Assembly: GCA_964035775.1 (NCBI GenBank)
Contig: OZ038314.1
Span: 18,823,025-18,887,024, forward strand
Origin: Osedax frankpressi
Lineage: Eukaryota; Annelida; Polychaeta; Sabellida; Siboglinidae
Direction of reading: 5' to 3'
Length of the DNA: 64,000 bases
Below, in pieces: positions 33,601-45,600 of the stretch. The notes beneath the pieces were generated by a model that was given only the letters and a program-made list of their open reading frames with translations, did no database searches and had not been told where the DNA came from. A program made the translations under genes and the position numbers. How positions within the stretch are numbered: position 1 is the first letter of the stretch; each line of letters starts with the position of its first letter.

Positions 33601-36600
33601 AATACCTCATACCATCATCACCTTTACTTTACCTCACTGTTCATCAATACCTCATATCATCACCTTCACTTTACCTCACTGTTCATCAATACCTCATACC
33701 ATCACCTTCACTTCACCTCACTGTTCATCAATACCTCATACCATCACCTTCACTTTACCTCACTGTTCATCAATACCTCATACCATCATCACCTTCACTT
33801 TACCTCACTGTTCATCAATACCTCATACCACCATCACCTTCACTTTACCTCACTGTTCATCAATACCTCACACCATCATCACCTTCACTTTACCTCACTG
33901 TTCATCAATACCTCATACCATCATCACCTTCACTTTACCTCACTGTTCATCAATACCTCATACCATCATCACCTTCACTTTACCTCACTGTTCATCAACA
34001 CCTCATACCATCACCTTCACTTTACCTCACTGTTCATCAATACCTCATACCATCATCACCTTCACTTTACCTCACTGTTCATCAATACCTCATACCATCA
34101 CCTTCACTTTACCTCACTGTTCATCAATACCTCATACCATCATCACCTTCACTTTACCTCACTGTTCATCAATACCTCATACCATCATCACCTTCACTTT
34201 ACCTCACTATTCATCAATACCTCATACCATCACCTTCACTTTACCTCACTGTTCATCAATACCTCATACCATCACCACCTTCACTTTACCTCACTGTTCA
34301 TCAATACCTCATACCATCATCACCTTCACTTTACCTCACTATTCATCAATACCTCATACCATCACCTTCACTTTACCTCACTGTTCATCAATACCTCATA
34401 CCATCATCACCTTCACTTTACCTCACTATTCATCAATACCTCATACCATCACCTTCACTTTACCTCACTGTTCATCAATACCTCATACCATCACCACCTT
34501 CACTTTACCTCACTGTTCATCAATACCTCATACCACCATCACCTTCACTTTACCTCACTGTTCATCAATACCTCATATCATCACCTTCACTTTACCTCAC
34601 TGTTCATCAACACCTCATACCATCACCTTCACTTTACCTCACTGTTCATCAACACCTCATACCATCACCTTCACTTTACCTCACTATTCATCAATACCTC
34701 ATACCATCACCTTCACTTTACCTCACTGTTCATCAATACCTCATACCATCATCACCTTCACTTTACCTCACTGTTCATCAATACCTCATACCATCATCAC
34801 CTTCACTTTACCTCACTATTCATCAATACCTCATACCATCACCTTCACTTTACCTCACTGTTCATCAATACCTCATACCATCACCACCTTCACTTTACCT
34901 CACTGTTCATCAATACCTCATACCACCATCACCTTCACTTTACCTCACTGTTCATCAATACCTCATATCATCACCTTCACTTTACCTCACTGTTCATCAA
35001 TACCTCATACCATCACCTTCACTTTACCTCACTGTTCATCAATACCTCATACCATCATCACCTTCACATTACCTCACTGTTCATCAATACCTCATACCAT
35101 CACCTTCACTTTACCTCACTGTTCATCAATACCTCACACCATCATCACCTTCACTTTACCTCACTGTTCATCAATACCTCATACCATCATCACCTTCACT
35201 TTACCTCACTGTTCATCAATACCTCATACCATCATCACCTTCACTTTACCTCACTGTTCATCAACACCTCATACCATCATCACCTTCACTTTACCTCACT
35301 GTTCATCAATACCTCATACCATCATCACCTTCACTTTACCTCACTGTTCATCAACACCTCATACCATCACCTTCACTTTACCTCACTGTTCATCAATACC
35401 TCATACCATCATCACCTTCACTTTACCTCACTGTTCATCAATACCTCATATCATCACCTTCACTTTACCTCACTGTTCATCAACACCTCATACCATCATC
35501 ACCTTCACTTTACCTCACTGTTCATCAATGCCTCATACCATCACCTTCACTTTATCTCACTGTTCATCAATACCTCATACCATCATCACCTTCACTTTAC
35601 CTCACTGTTCATCAATACCTCATATCATCACCTTCACTTTACCTCACTGTTCATCAATACCTCATACCATCACCACCTTCACTTTACCTCACTGTTCATC
35701 AATACCTCATACCATCACCTTCACTTTACCTCACTGTTCATCAATACCTCATATCATCACCTTCACTTTACCTCACTGTTCATCAACACCTCATACCATC
35801 ATCACCTTCACTTTACCTCACTGTTCATCAATACCTCATACCATCACCTTCACTTTACCTCACTGTTCATCAATACCTCATACCATCATCACCTTCACTT
35901 TACCTCACTGTTCATCAATACCTCATACCATCACCTTCACTTTACCTCACTGTTCATCAATACCTCATACCATCATCACCTTCACTTTACCTCACTGTTC
36001 ATCAATACCTCATACCATCATCACCTTCACTTTACCTCACTGTTCATCAATACCTCATACCATCACCTTCACTTTACCTCACTGTTCATCAATACCTCAT
36101 ACCATCACCTTCACTTTACCTCACTGTTCATCAATACCTCATACCATCATCACCTTCACTTTACCTCACTGTTCATCAATACCTCATACCATCACCTTCA
36201 CTTTACCTCACTGTTCATCAATACCTCATACCATCACCTTCACTTTACCTCACTGTTCATCAATACCTCATACCATCATCACCTTCACTTTACCTCACTG
36301 TTCATCAATACCTCATATCATCACCTTCACTTTACCTCACTGTTCATCAATACCTCATACCATCACCTTCACTTTACCTCACTGTTCATCAATACCTCAT
36401 ACCATCATCACCTTCACTTTACCTCACTGTTCATCAATACCTCATACCATCACCTTCACTTTACCTCACTGTTCATCAATACCTCATACCATCACCTTCA
36501 CTTTACCTCACTGTTCATCAATACCTCATACCATCACCTTCACTTTACCTCACTGTTCATCAATACCTCATACCACCATCACCTTCACTTTACCTTACTG

Positions 36601-39597
36601 TTCATCAATACCTCATACCATCACCTTCACTTTACCTCACTGTTCATCAATACCTCATACCATCACCTTCACTTTACCTCACTGTTCATCAATACCTCAT
36701 ACCATCATCACCTTCACTTTACCTCACTGTTCATCAATACCTCATACCATCACCACCTTCACTTTACCTCACTGTTCATCAATACCTCATATCATCATCA
36801 CCTTCACTTTACCTCACTGTTCATCAATACCTCATACCATCATCACCTTCACTTTACCTCACTGTTCATCAATACCTCATACCATCACCTTCACTTTACC
36901 TCACTGTTCATCAATACCTCATACCATCATCACCTTCACTTTACCTCACTGTTCATTAATACCTCATACCATCATCACCTTCACTTTACCTCACTGTTCA
37001 TCAATACCTCATACCATCACCTTCACTTTACCTCACTGTTCATTAATACCTCATACCATCATCACCTTCACTTTACCTCACTGTTCATCAATACCTCATA
37101 CCATCACCTTCACTTTACCTCACTGTTCATCAATACCTCATACCATCACCTTCACTTTACCTCACTGTTCATCAATACCTCATACCATCACCTTCACTTT
37201 ACCTCACTGTTCATCAATACCTCATACCATCATCACCTTCACTTTACCTCACTGTTCATCAATACCTCATACCATCACCTTCACTTTACCTCACTGTTCA
37301 TCAATACCTCATACCATCATCACCTTCACTTTACCTCACTGTTCATCAATACCTCATACCATCACCTTCACTTTACCTTACTGTTCATCAATACCTCATA
37401 TCATCATCACCTTCACTTTACCTCACTGTTCATCAATACCTCATACCATCATCACTTTACCTCACTGTTCATCAATACCTCATACCATCACCTTCACTTT
37501 ACCTCACTGTTCATCAATACCTCATACCATCACCTTCACTTTACCTTACTGTTCATCAATACCTCATATCATCATCACCTTCACTTTACCTCACTGTTCA
37601 TCAATACCTCATACCATCATCACCTTCACTTTACCTCACTGTTCATCAATACCTCATACCATCATCACCTTCACTTTACCTCACTGTTCATCAATACCTC
37701 ATACCATCACCTTCACTTTACATCACTGTTCATCAATACCTCATACCATCATCACCTTCACTTTACCTCACTGTTCATCAATACCTCATACCATCACCTT
37801 CACTTTACCTCACTGTTCATCAATACCTCATACCATCACCTTCACTTTACCTCACTGTTCATCAATACCTCATACCATCATCACCTTCACTTTACCTCAC
37901 TGTTCATCAATACCTCATACCATCATCTTCACTTTACCTCACTGTTCATCAATACCTCATACCATCATCACCTTCACTTTACCTCACTGTTCATCAATAC
38001 CTCATACCATCATCACCTTCACTTTACCTCACTGTTCATCAATACCTCATACCATCACCACCTTTACTTTACCTCACTGTTCATCAATACCTCATACCAT
38101 CACCACCTTCACTTTACCTCACTGTTCATCAACACCTCATATCATCACCACCTTCACTTTACCTCACTGTTCATCAATACCTCATACCATCACCTTCACT
38201 TTACCTCACTGTTCATCAATACCTCATACCATCACCTTCACTTAACCTCACTGTTCATCAATACCTCATACCATCACCTTCACTTTACCTCACTGTTCAT
38301 CAATACCTCATACCATCATCTTCACTTTACCTCACTGTTCATCAATACCTCATACCATCACCTTCACTTTACCTCACTGTTCATCAATACCTCATACCAT
38401 CACCTTCACTTTACCTCACTGTTCATCAATACCTCATACCATCATCACCTTCACTTTACCTCACTGTTCATCAATACCTCATACCATCATCACCTTCACT
38501 TTACCTCACTGTTCATCAATACCTCATACCATCACCTTCACTTTACCTCACTGTTCATCAATACCTCATATCATCATCACCTTCACTTTACCTCACTATT
38601 CATCAATACCTCATACCATCACCTTCACTTTACCTCACTGTTCATCAATACCTCATACCATCATCACCTTCACTTTACCTCACTGTTCATCAATACCTCA
38701 TACCATCACCTTCACTTTACCTCACTGTTCATCAATACCTCATACCATCACCTTCACTTTACCTCACTGTTCATCAATACCTCATACCATCATCACCTTC
38801 ACTTTACCTCACTGTTCATCAATACCTCATACCATCATCACCTTCACTTTACCTCACTGTTCATCAATACCTCATACCATCACCTTCACTTTACCTCACT
38901 GTTCATCAATACCTCATACCATCACCTTCACTTTACCTCACTGTTCATCAATACCTCATACCATCACCTTCACTTTACCTCACTGTTCATCAATACCTCA
39001 TACCATCATCACCTTCACTTTACCTCACTGTTCATCAATACCTCATACCATCACCTTCACTTTACCTCACTGTTCATCAATACCTCATACCATCACCTTC
39101 ACTTTACCTCACTGTTCATCAATACCTCATACCATCACCACCTTCACTTTACCTCACTGTTCATCAATACCTCATACCATCACCTTCACTTTACCTCACT
39201 GTTCATCAATACCTCATACCATCATCACCTTCACTTTACCTCACTGTTCATCAATACCTCATACCATCATCACCTTCACTTTACCTCACTGTTCATCAAT
39301 ACCTCATACCATCATCACCTTCACTTTACCTCACTGTTCATCAATACCTCATACCATCATCACCTTCACTTTACCTCACTGTTCATCAAAACCTCATACC
39401 ATCATCACCTTCACTTTACCTCACTGTTCATCAATACCTCATACCATCACCTTCACTTTACCTCACTGTTCATCAATACCTCATAACATCACCTTCACTT
39501 TACCTCACTGTTCATCAATACCTCATACCATCACCTTCACTTTACCTCACTGTTCATCAATACCTCATACCACCATCACCTTCACTTTACCTCACTT
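24601..39597 (+). repeat. Satellite zone C: mixed units with local higher-order repeats
   Basis: Mixed 42/45-bp units return, with abundant variants. From about 25,430 to 26,450 the two lengths largely alternate, giving an 87-bp dimer. From 33 kb rightward new variants appear (CACTATTCATC, CATCAACACC, CACCACC, CACTTTACCCC), including a 390-bp higher-order copy. One unit reads CACAGTTC, which gives the only AG I found in the array (26,020-26,021). Divergence is higher near the right edge, as is usual where a satellite meets unique sequence. Confidence 0.8.
34421..34980 (+). repeat. 390-bp higher-order repeat inside the satellite
   Basis: The same succession of variant units starts at 34,421 and again at 34,811: a CACTATTCATC unit, a plain unit, a CATCACCACC unit, a CACCATCACC unit, then a CATATCATCACC unit. 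The offset is 390 bp, about nine units. The order of variants, not just the unit, has been copied. Confidence 0.7.
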
Positions 39598-39627
39598 TCA
39601 CTAAAACCTAATTTCGTTGCTTCGTAG
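39598..39627 (+). promoter_or_regulatory. 3' splice site closing the satellite intron
   Basis: Directly after the last satellite unit come CTAAAACCTAAT, which could hold a branch point, a pyrimidine-rich TTCGTTGCTTCG and AG at 39,626-39,627. The dynein frame has a stop (TAA) at 39,602-39,604, so the exon must begin after it, and this is the only AG in between that keeps the frame: the exon begins with A, completing an Arg codon before AWCPDR. Confidence 0.85.
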
Positions 39628-42600
39628 AGCTTGGTGTCCGGATCGAATTTCTGCGCAGTCTCGTAAATATATCTCATCTTCTTTGGATTCTCGTTACGCA
39701 GAAGCTCAATTGCTGAATATTTCTCAGATGTTGAACAGCGATTACAGTAAACCTCGTATTCCATTCATAGGTAAGCAACTCAGAAATCATCTTCATTCGT
39801 TAATAACATTAATGCATGATTTTATTTTTACATTTATACCCGCATTTGAATATACTTTACGAATTCACTTCTTTACAATAATTTATCAATCGCTCATCAA
39901 TTTAACTTGTTACTATTTTTACTCTATTTTATAATTAATAATCTTTGCATATTTTCATTCTATTTTTCTATTATATTTATGTATTCTGCATATCTATTAC
40001 ATATAATTACATATAAATGCATCATTACTAAATGAACTTTCAACTTATACTTCTTATAATTTATATCGGGAAGGTCATTAGAATAATATTCACAAATCGT
40101 AAATAATTTTAGGTTTACTTTCGATGGGTTCGGATCCTACCTCATCGATTGAAGAACTTGCCAAGAAGTCTGGAACTCCGTTTTCTGCGGTGAGCATGGG
40201 TCAAGGTCAAGAGATCCATGCCAGAAAACTTCTCATCAACTATATGCTTAATGTTAGTCGATGTCAACATGATTTTTATTTAGTAAATAGATAACGTAGA
40301 TTATTTGTATTATAAAAATAATTTAATTGATATAATTACTCTTTCGTTAATTTAGTTTAATAATTCAGTCTAGGATTTATTTTGTTAACATTACTACTTC
40401 CGGCATTTCATAAACAGGGAGGTTGGGCAATCCTTCAGAATTGTCACCTGGGTTTAAATTTCATGGAAGAACTTCTGGAACTCGTCACTGAAACAGAATA
40501 TGTCAACGAACGGTTCAGGGTCTGGATAACCACCGAAGTACACCCTAATTTTCCCATCAGTCTTCTGCAGGTAAACCTCAAATCCACGAGCTTTTCATTG
40601 AATTGCAAGTAGTTTAATGTTTAAGTCTTTAGAAAACTATCCTTAATTATATTTCTATATGAAATTAGATTTATTTTATTATAATAATTAAATATTTTAT
40701 ATTTTAATATTAACTGCTAATTAATTTCATTAATTGACTTTATTAATGCTTTTTAAACTTCATTCTAAAATTGTTCATTATTTATTTTTGCGATATGTTA
40801 AATTCCTCTTTCTTATATCCTTAGTTTTGGACATAATTTCCAATTTAGATTCTTCAAACATTCATCTTTATCGTTTTTATTCAAATTTTCTTTTTCATCA
40901 TTCTCATTATATCATTATATAATAACAGAGTTCAATTAAGTTCACAAACGAACCTCCGTGTGGTGTGAAAGCTGGATTGACACGCACCTACTCAGCGATT
41001 ACTCAGGACTACCTGGATATCCAGACCTCATACCAGTGGAAGACCATATTATACGCTATATCCTATCTGCATACTGCGGTCCAGGTAAGTTTTGTAATTA
41101 AATCAAGTAATTAAATGATTATTATATAATATATAAAATATAAATAAATATTACATTTTTTAATGTGTACAAATATATTATATTATGCAATAAAATACAG
41201 TTTCATACGTTATGATTATGTTGTATAGTTAATACAGTTGCAAAATTAAGCCTTATACATTATTTTTAAACAAAGAAAAATTATACTTGATTATATGTGA
41301 ACTAGAGATATATTTTTAGAATTACGTAAATATATTTATTAATCATCAGTTTTAAATTATTTATATATTAAATCAAGCATTACTGAATGCATGTATTGTA
41401 AGGTATAGGAGTTACAAATTGCCAACAAATTCACGCAGGAAAGACGCAAGTTTGGACCTTTGGGTTGGAATATTCCATACGAATTCAATTACAGCGATTG
41501 GTACGCCAGCGTTCAGTTCTTGCAGAACCATCTAGACGATATGGACGTGAAGAAAGGAGTGCAATGGAGTAACATAAGGTTAGTGGTTATTGGTTTAGGA
41601 GGTATTTAGAATAATGGACTCAAGTTTATGTAGTGAAAATAACAGTTACTAAATAATCAATTAATTATTAAATTATTTAAAAATTATTTTCATTTATATC
41701 ATTATAAACCCTATACTAACATTCATAGGTATATGATCGGTGAAGTACAGTATGGAGGCAGGGTAACAGATGACTATGACAAAAGATTGTTGATCACTTA
41801 TAACAAGGTTACCATGGTAACGAAAGATCAATAATATTGGTGCATTAGTAATCACATAATTCTTCAACCTTTAGAAGTTTTATGCAAAACTTAGATCATT
41901 ATTTTTCTATAAAATATTTTGTAGTAAATATTCATTTCAGAATCTACATCAGTTTATATGATATGATATTTATATGATATTTATATTTTTATAATAGTCG
42001 TTTATATAATTGTGTATAGTTCAATATTGAACAAATTAATTGAATGTAATATTGCTTCAGGGTAATGAATTCCATCTTTTATCCTAAATTTTAAAATGAA
42101 TTTCGTAGTAAAACAATCTCTCAGAACCAGAATAGCCTAGCCATCGCAACGTAACAATGACAATACACCACCAATAGGTCTGGTTGTCTGAGAACCTGTT
42201 CACAGATTCATTCCAGTTCTATAAGAACTATAGAGTGCCCCGTGTAAAGAAGATTGGAGATATAATGGATTTCATTGACGCACTTCCAAACACGGACAGT
42301 CCCGAAGCCATGGGTTTACATCCCAATGCCGACATCACGTTAGTGTAGGGCGTGGTGTAGGGTGTGGTATAGGGCGTGGTGTAGGGCGTGGTGTAGGGCA
42401 TGGTGTAGGGCGTGGTGTGGGACGTGGTGTAGGGCGTGGTGTGGGACGTGGTGTAGGACGTGGTGTAGGACGTGGTGTAGGGCGTGGTGTAGGACGTGGT
42501 GTAGGGCGTGGTGTAGGGCGTTGTGTAGGGCGTGGTGTAGGACGTGGTGTAGGGCGTGGTGTAGGGCGTTGTGTAAGGTGTAGTGTAGGGCGTAGTGTAG

Positions 42601-45600
42601 GGCATGGTGTAGGGCGTGGTGTAGGACGTGGTGTAGGGCGTGGTGTAGGGCGTAGTGTAGGGCATGGTGTAGGACGTGGTGTAGGGCGTGGTGTAGGACG
42701 TGGTGTAGGACGTGGTGTAGGACGTGGTGTAGGACGTGGTGTAGGACGTGGTGTAGGGCGTGGTGTATGGCGTGGTGTAGGGCGTGGTGTAGGGCATGGT
42801 GTAGGGCGTTGGGTAAGGTGTAGTGTAGGGCGTGTTGTAGAACGTGGTCTAGGGCGTGGTGTAGGGCGTGGTGTAGGGCGTGGTGTAGGGCATAGTGTAG
42901 GGCGTGGTGTAGGGCGTGGTGTAGGGCGTAGTGTAGGGCGTGGTGTATGGCGTTGTGTAGGGCGTGGTGTAGGGCGTAGTGTAGGGCGTGGTGTGGGACG
43001 TGGTGTAGGACGTGGTGTAGGGCGTAGTGTAGGGCGTGGTGTAGGGCGTGTTGTAGGGCGTGGTGTGGGACGTGGTGTAGGGCGTGGTGTAGGGCATAGT
43101 GTAGGGCGTGGTGTAGGGCGTGGTGTAGGGCGTTGTGTAGGGCGTAGTGTAGGGCGTGGTGTAGGGCGTGTTGTAGGGCGTGGTGTGGGACGTGGTGTAG
43201 GGCGTGGTGTGGGACGTGGTGTAGGGTGTAGTGTAGGGCGTGGTTTAGGGCGTGGTGTGGGACGTGGTGTAGGACGTGGTGTAGGGCGTAGTGTAGGGCG
43301 TGGTATAGGGCGTGTTGTAGGGCGTGGTGTGGGACGTGGTGTAGGGCGTGGTGTAGGGCATAGTGTAGGGCGTGGTGTAGGGCGTGGTGTAGGGCGTTGT
43401 GTAGGGCGTAGTGTAGGGCGTGGTGTAGGGCGTGTTGTAGGGCGTGGTGTGGGACGTGGTGTAGGGCGTGGTGTGGGACGTGGTGTAGGGTGTAGTGTAG
43501 GGCGTGGTTTAGGGCGTGGTGTAGGGCGTGGTTTGTTACCAGGTTAATGAGTTAATGAGTTAATGGATATGTTTAGAGATTGCTTTCAATTTAACAATTT
43601 TTAATTGATTTTTCCTAAACCTTTAAATAAAATTGTATCTAAATACATTATTTCTAAATACATCGTATCTAAATACATTATATCCAAATACATTGTATCT
43701 AAATACATTGTATCTAAATAAATTGTATCTAAATACATTGTATCTAAATACATTGTATCTAAATACATTGTATCTAAATACATTGTATCTAAATACATTG
43801 TATCTAAATACATTGTATCTAAATACATCGCATCTAAATACATTGTATCTAAATACATTGTATCTAAACACATTTTATCTAATTACATTGTATCTAAACA
43901 CATTGTATCTAAATACATTGTATCTAAATACATTGTATCTAAATGAATCGTTCCTAATGAAGTGAGTATGATTTTCTTCCCGCTAATGTTAGGTACCAGA
44001 CAAATAAGGCACGAGAGGTATTGGAGACGGTGTCCTTGATTCAACCTAAAGACACAAATAATATGGACTCGGAGACAAGAGAAACAACTATTTACAGAAT
44101 CTGCGATGAAATGTTGGAGAAAATGCCACAGGATTACAATCCTCATAAGGTTATCAATGAAGAGAAACACTTTATAGAAATGTAGGTATGTTATGTAGGT
44201 ATATTATATAGATACATTATGTAGATACATTATGTAGATACATTATGTAGATACATTATGTAGGTATATTATGTAGGCATATTATGTAGGTAGGTTATGT
44301 AGATACATTATGTAGGTATATTATATAGGTAGGTTATGTAGATACATTATGTAGGTATATTATATAGGTATATTATATAGGTACGTTATGTAGGTATATT
44401 ATATAGGTAGGTTATGTAGATACATTATGTAGGTATATTATATAGGTATATTATATAGATACGTTATGTAGATACATTATATAGTTACATTATATATGGT
44501 CATTATGTAGGTACATTATGTAGATATATTATGTAGATACATTATGTAGTTAGGTTATGTAGATACATTATATAGGTACGTTATGTAGGTATGTTATGTA
44601 GGTACTTTATGTAGGTTTGTTAACTATGTGAGATATTACTTGCTTTAATACATTATCTATCATACTGAGTATAAATGGTAGATTAGTTATGTTATCATTT
44701 ATAAATTTAGTTAGAATATTATTTATTATTTTTGTCAGAGATATTTAATAAATTTGATAAATTCCATATCGTTATCATTTAGATAACATTAGAAGTTATT
44801 TTTAAACAGTTTAGAAATATCTTTTAGAGTTAACGAAACATATTCAAATAATAGGAAATTAATGATAATTAATGTTTTAATAGATCCGCGAGAGGTTCCT
44901 CGAGTTGGGCTTTGAACCGTTGAATATCTTTTTGAAACAAGAACTCGAACGCTTCCAACGTGTCATCTCAATTGTACGCCAAACTCTCAGCGACCTGAAA
45001 CTTGCAATCGACGGAACCATCACAATGAATGAGGTTCAATTCACTTCTTCAAAAGAATTGTAGAAACTTTAATCAGAAAATCAATATTTTCTCCTCTCTT
45101 TTTTTATATGTATTTATCATTACTTCACAATGTTTTTAAATCCTATTTGGATCTATTGTTTGGGTTTAAAGCTCTTTAATTTAATATTAATGGTTAATAT
45201 TAATACTTTATAATGTTGAATAGTAAGTTATACATGCACATTGTAAAGATGTACATATTTATGCTGACAGCTTTTTGGGAATTAATTAATAAACATTATT
45301 AATTGATTTACGTAAATTTGATAGAATATTTAATATTACATTTAGTTTAACAATTTTATTATTTAATTTTCAAAATTATTTGTATTTGATTTATTCAGAA
45401 TACCAATATCTAGTTATAGTTTGTATATTTATAACATTTTTATTGTTCTACTATTATAAATCTATTATATTATATTTATTATTGTGTCTATAGTTAAATT
45501 ATAATAAAATATATAATATTAGATAACTTTAAATATAGTATTAGATTTATATAATTTAACGTTATCTACTATATAGTGTACAATATAGTACTTAGTATAT

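Larger units (their letters stand above)
1..39597 (+). repeat. Giant 42/45-bp satellite array filling a dynein intron
   Basis: One uninterrupted head-to-tail tandem array, open at the left edge of the window. The basic unit is 42 bp (a clean example is 14,341-14,382); the common variant is 45 bp through one extra ATC in the CATCACC part, and rare units are 41 or 48 bp. I estimate about 900 units. The + strand unit has 16 C, 14 T, 11 A and a single G, so strand skew is extreme. It has no AG and no stop codon in any forward frame; its single GT is in CTGTTCAT. No transposon or other sequence interrupts it. The last unit decays at about 39,597, 30 bases before the splice acceptor of a dynein exon, so at least the right end is intronic (inference). 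The left end is not visible. Confidence 0.97.

Noticed and set aside
32911-39486. Three overlapping long frames in different phases (2,191, 1,750 and 1,163 residues)
   Set aside because: Simultaneous openness in three phases is a property of the repeat, not of a gene.
1-39597. CRISPR array
   Set aside because: There are no unique spacers, the repeats are contiguous, and the setting is a spliced animal gene.
1-39597. Centromeric satellite
   Set aside because: A 42-bp unit within a gene intron is possible in a centromere, but nothing in the sequence shows it. No CENP-B-like box was seen.
39582-39764. 60-residue frame on - at the array edge
   Set aside because: It is the antisense shadow of the first dynein exon in the window, whose sense translation matches the family.
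42228-43547. Gly/Val/Arg-rich frame on + and Tyr/Thr/Pro-rich frames on -
   Set aside because: They are translations of the 12-bp minisatellite. Protein continuity of the dynein exons across 42,338 and 43,993 places it in an intron.
43601-43965. Leu/Tyr/Asn-rich frames on both strands
   Set aside because: They are translations of the 15-bp minisatellite in the same intron.
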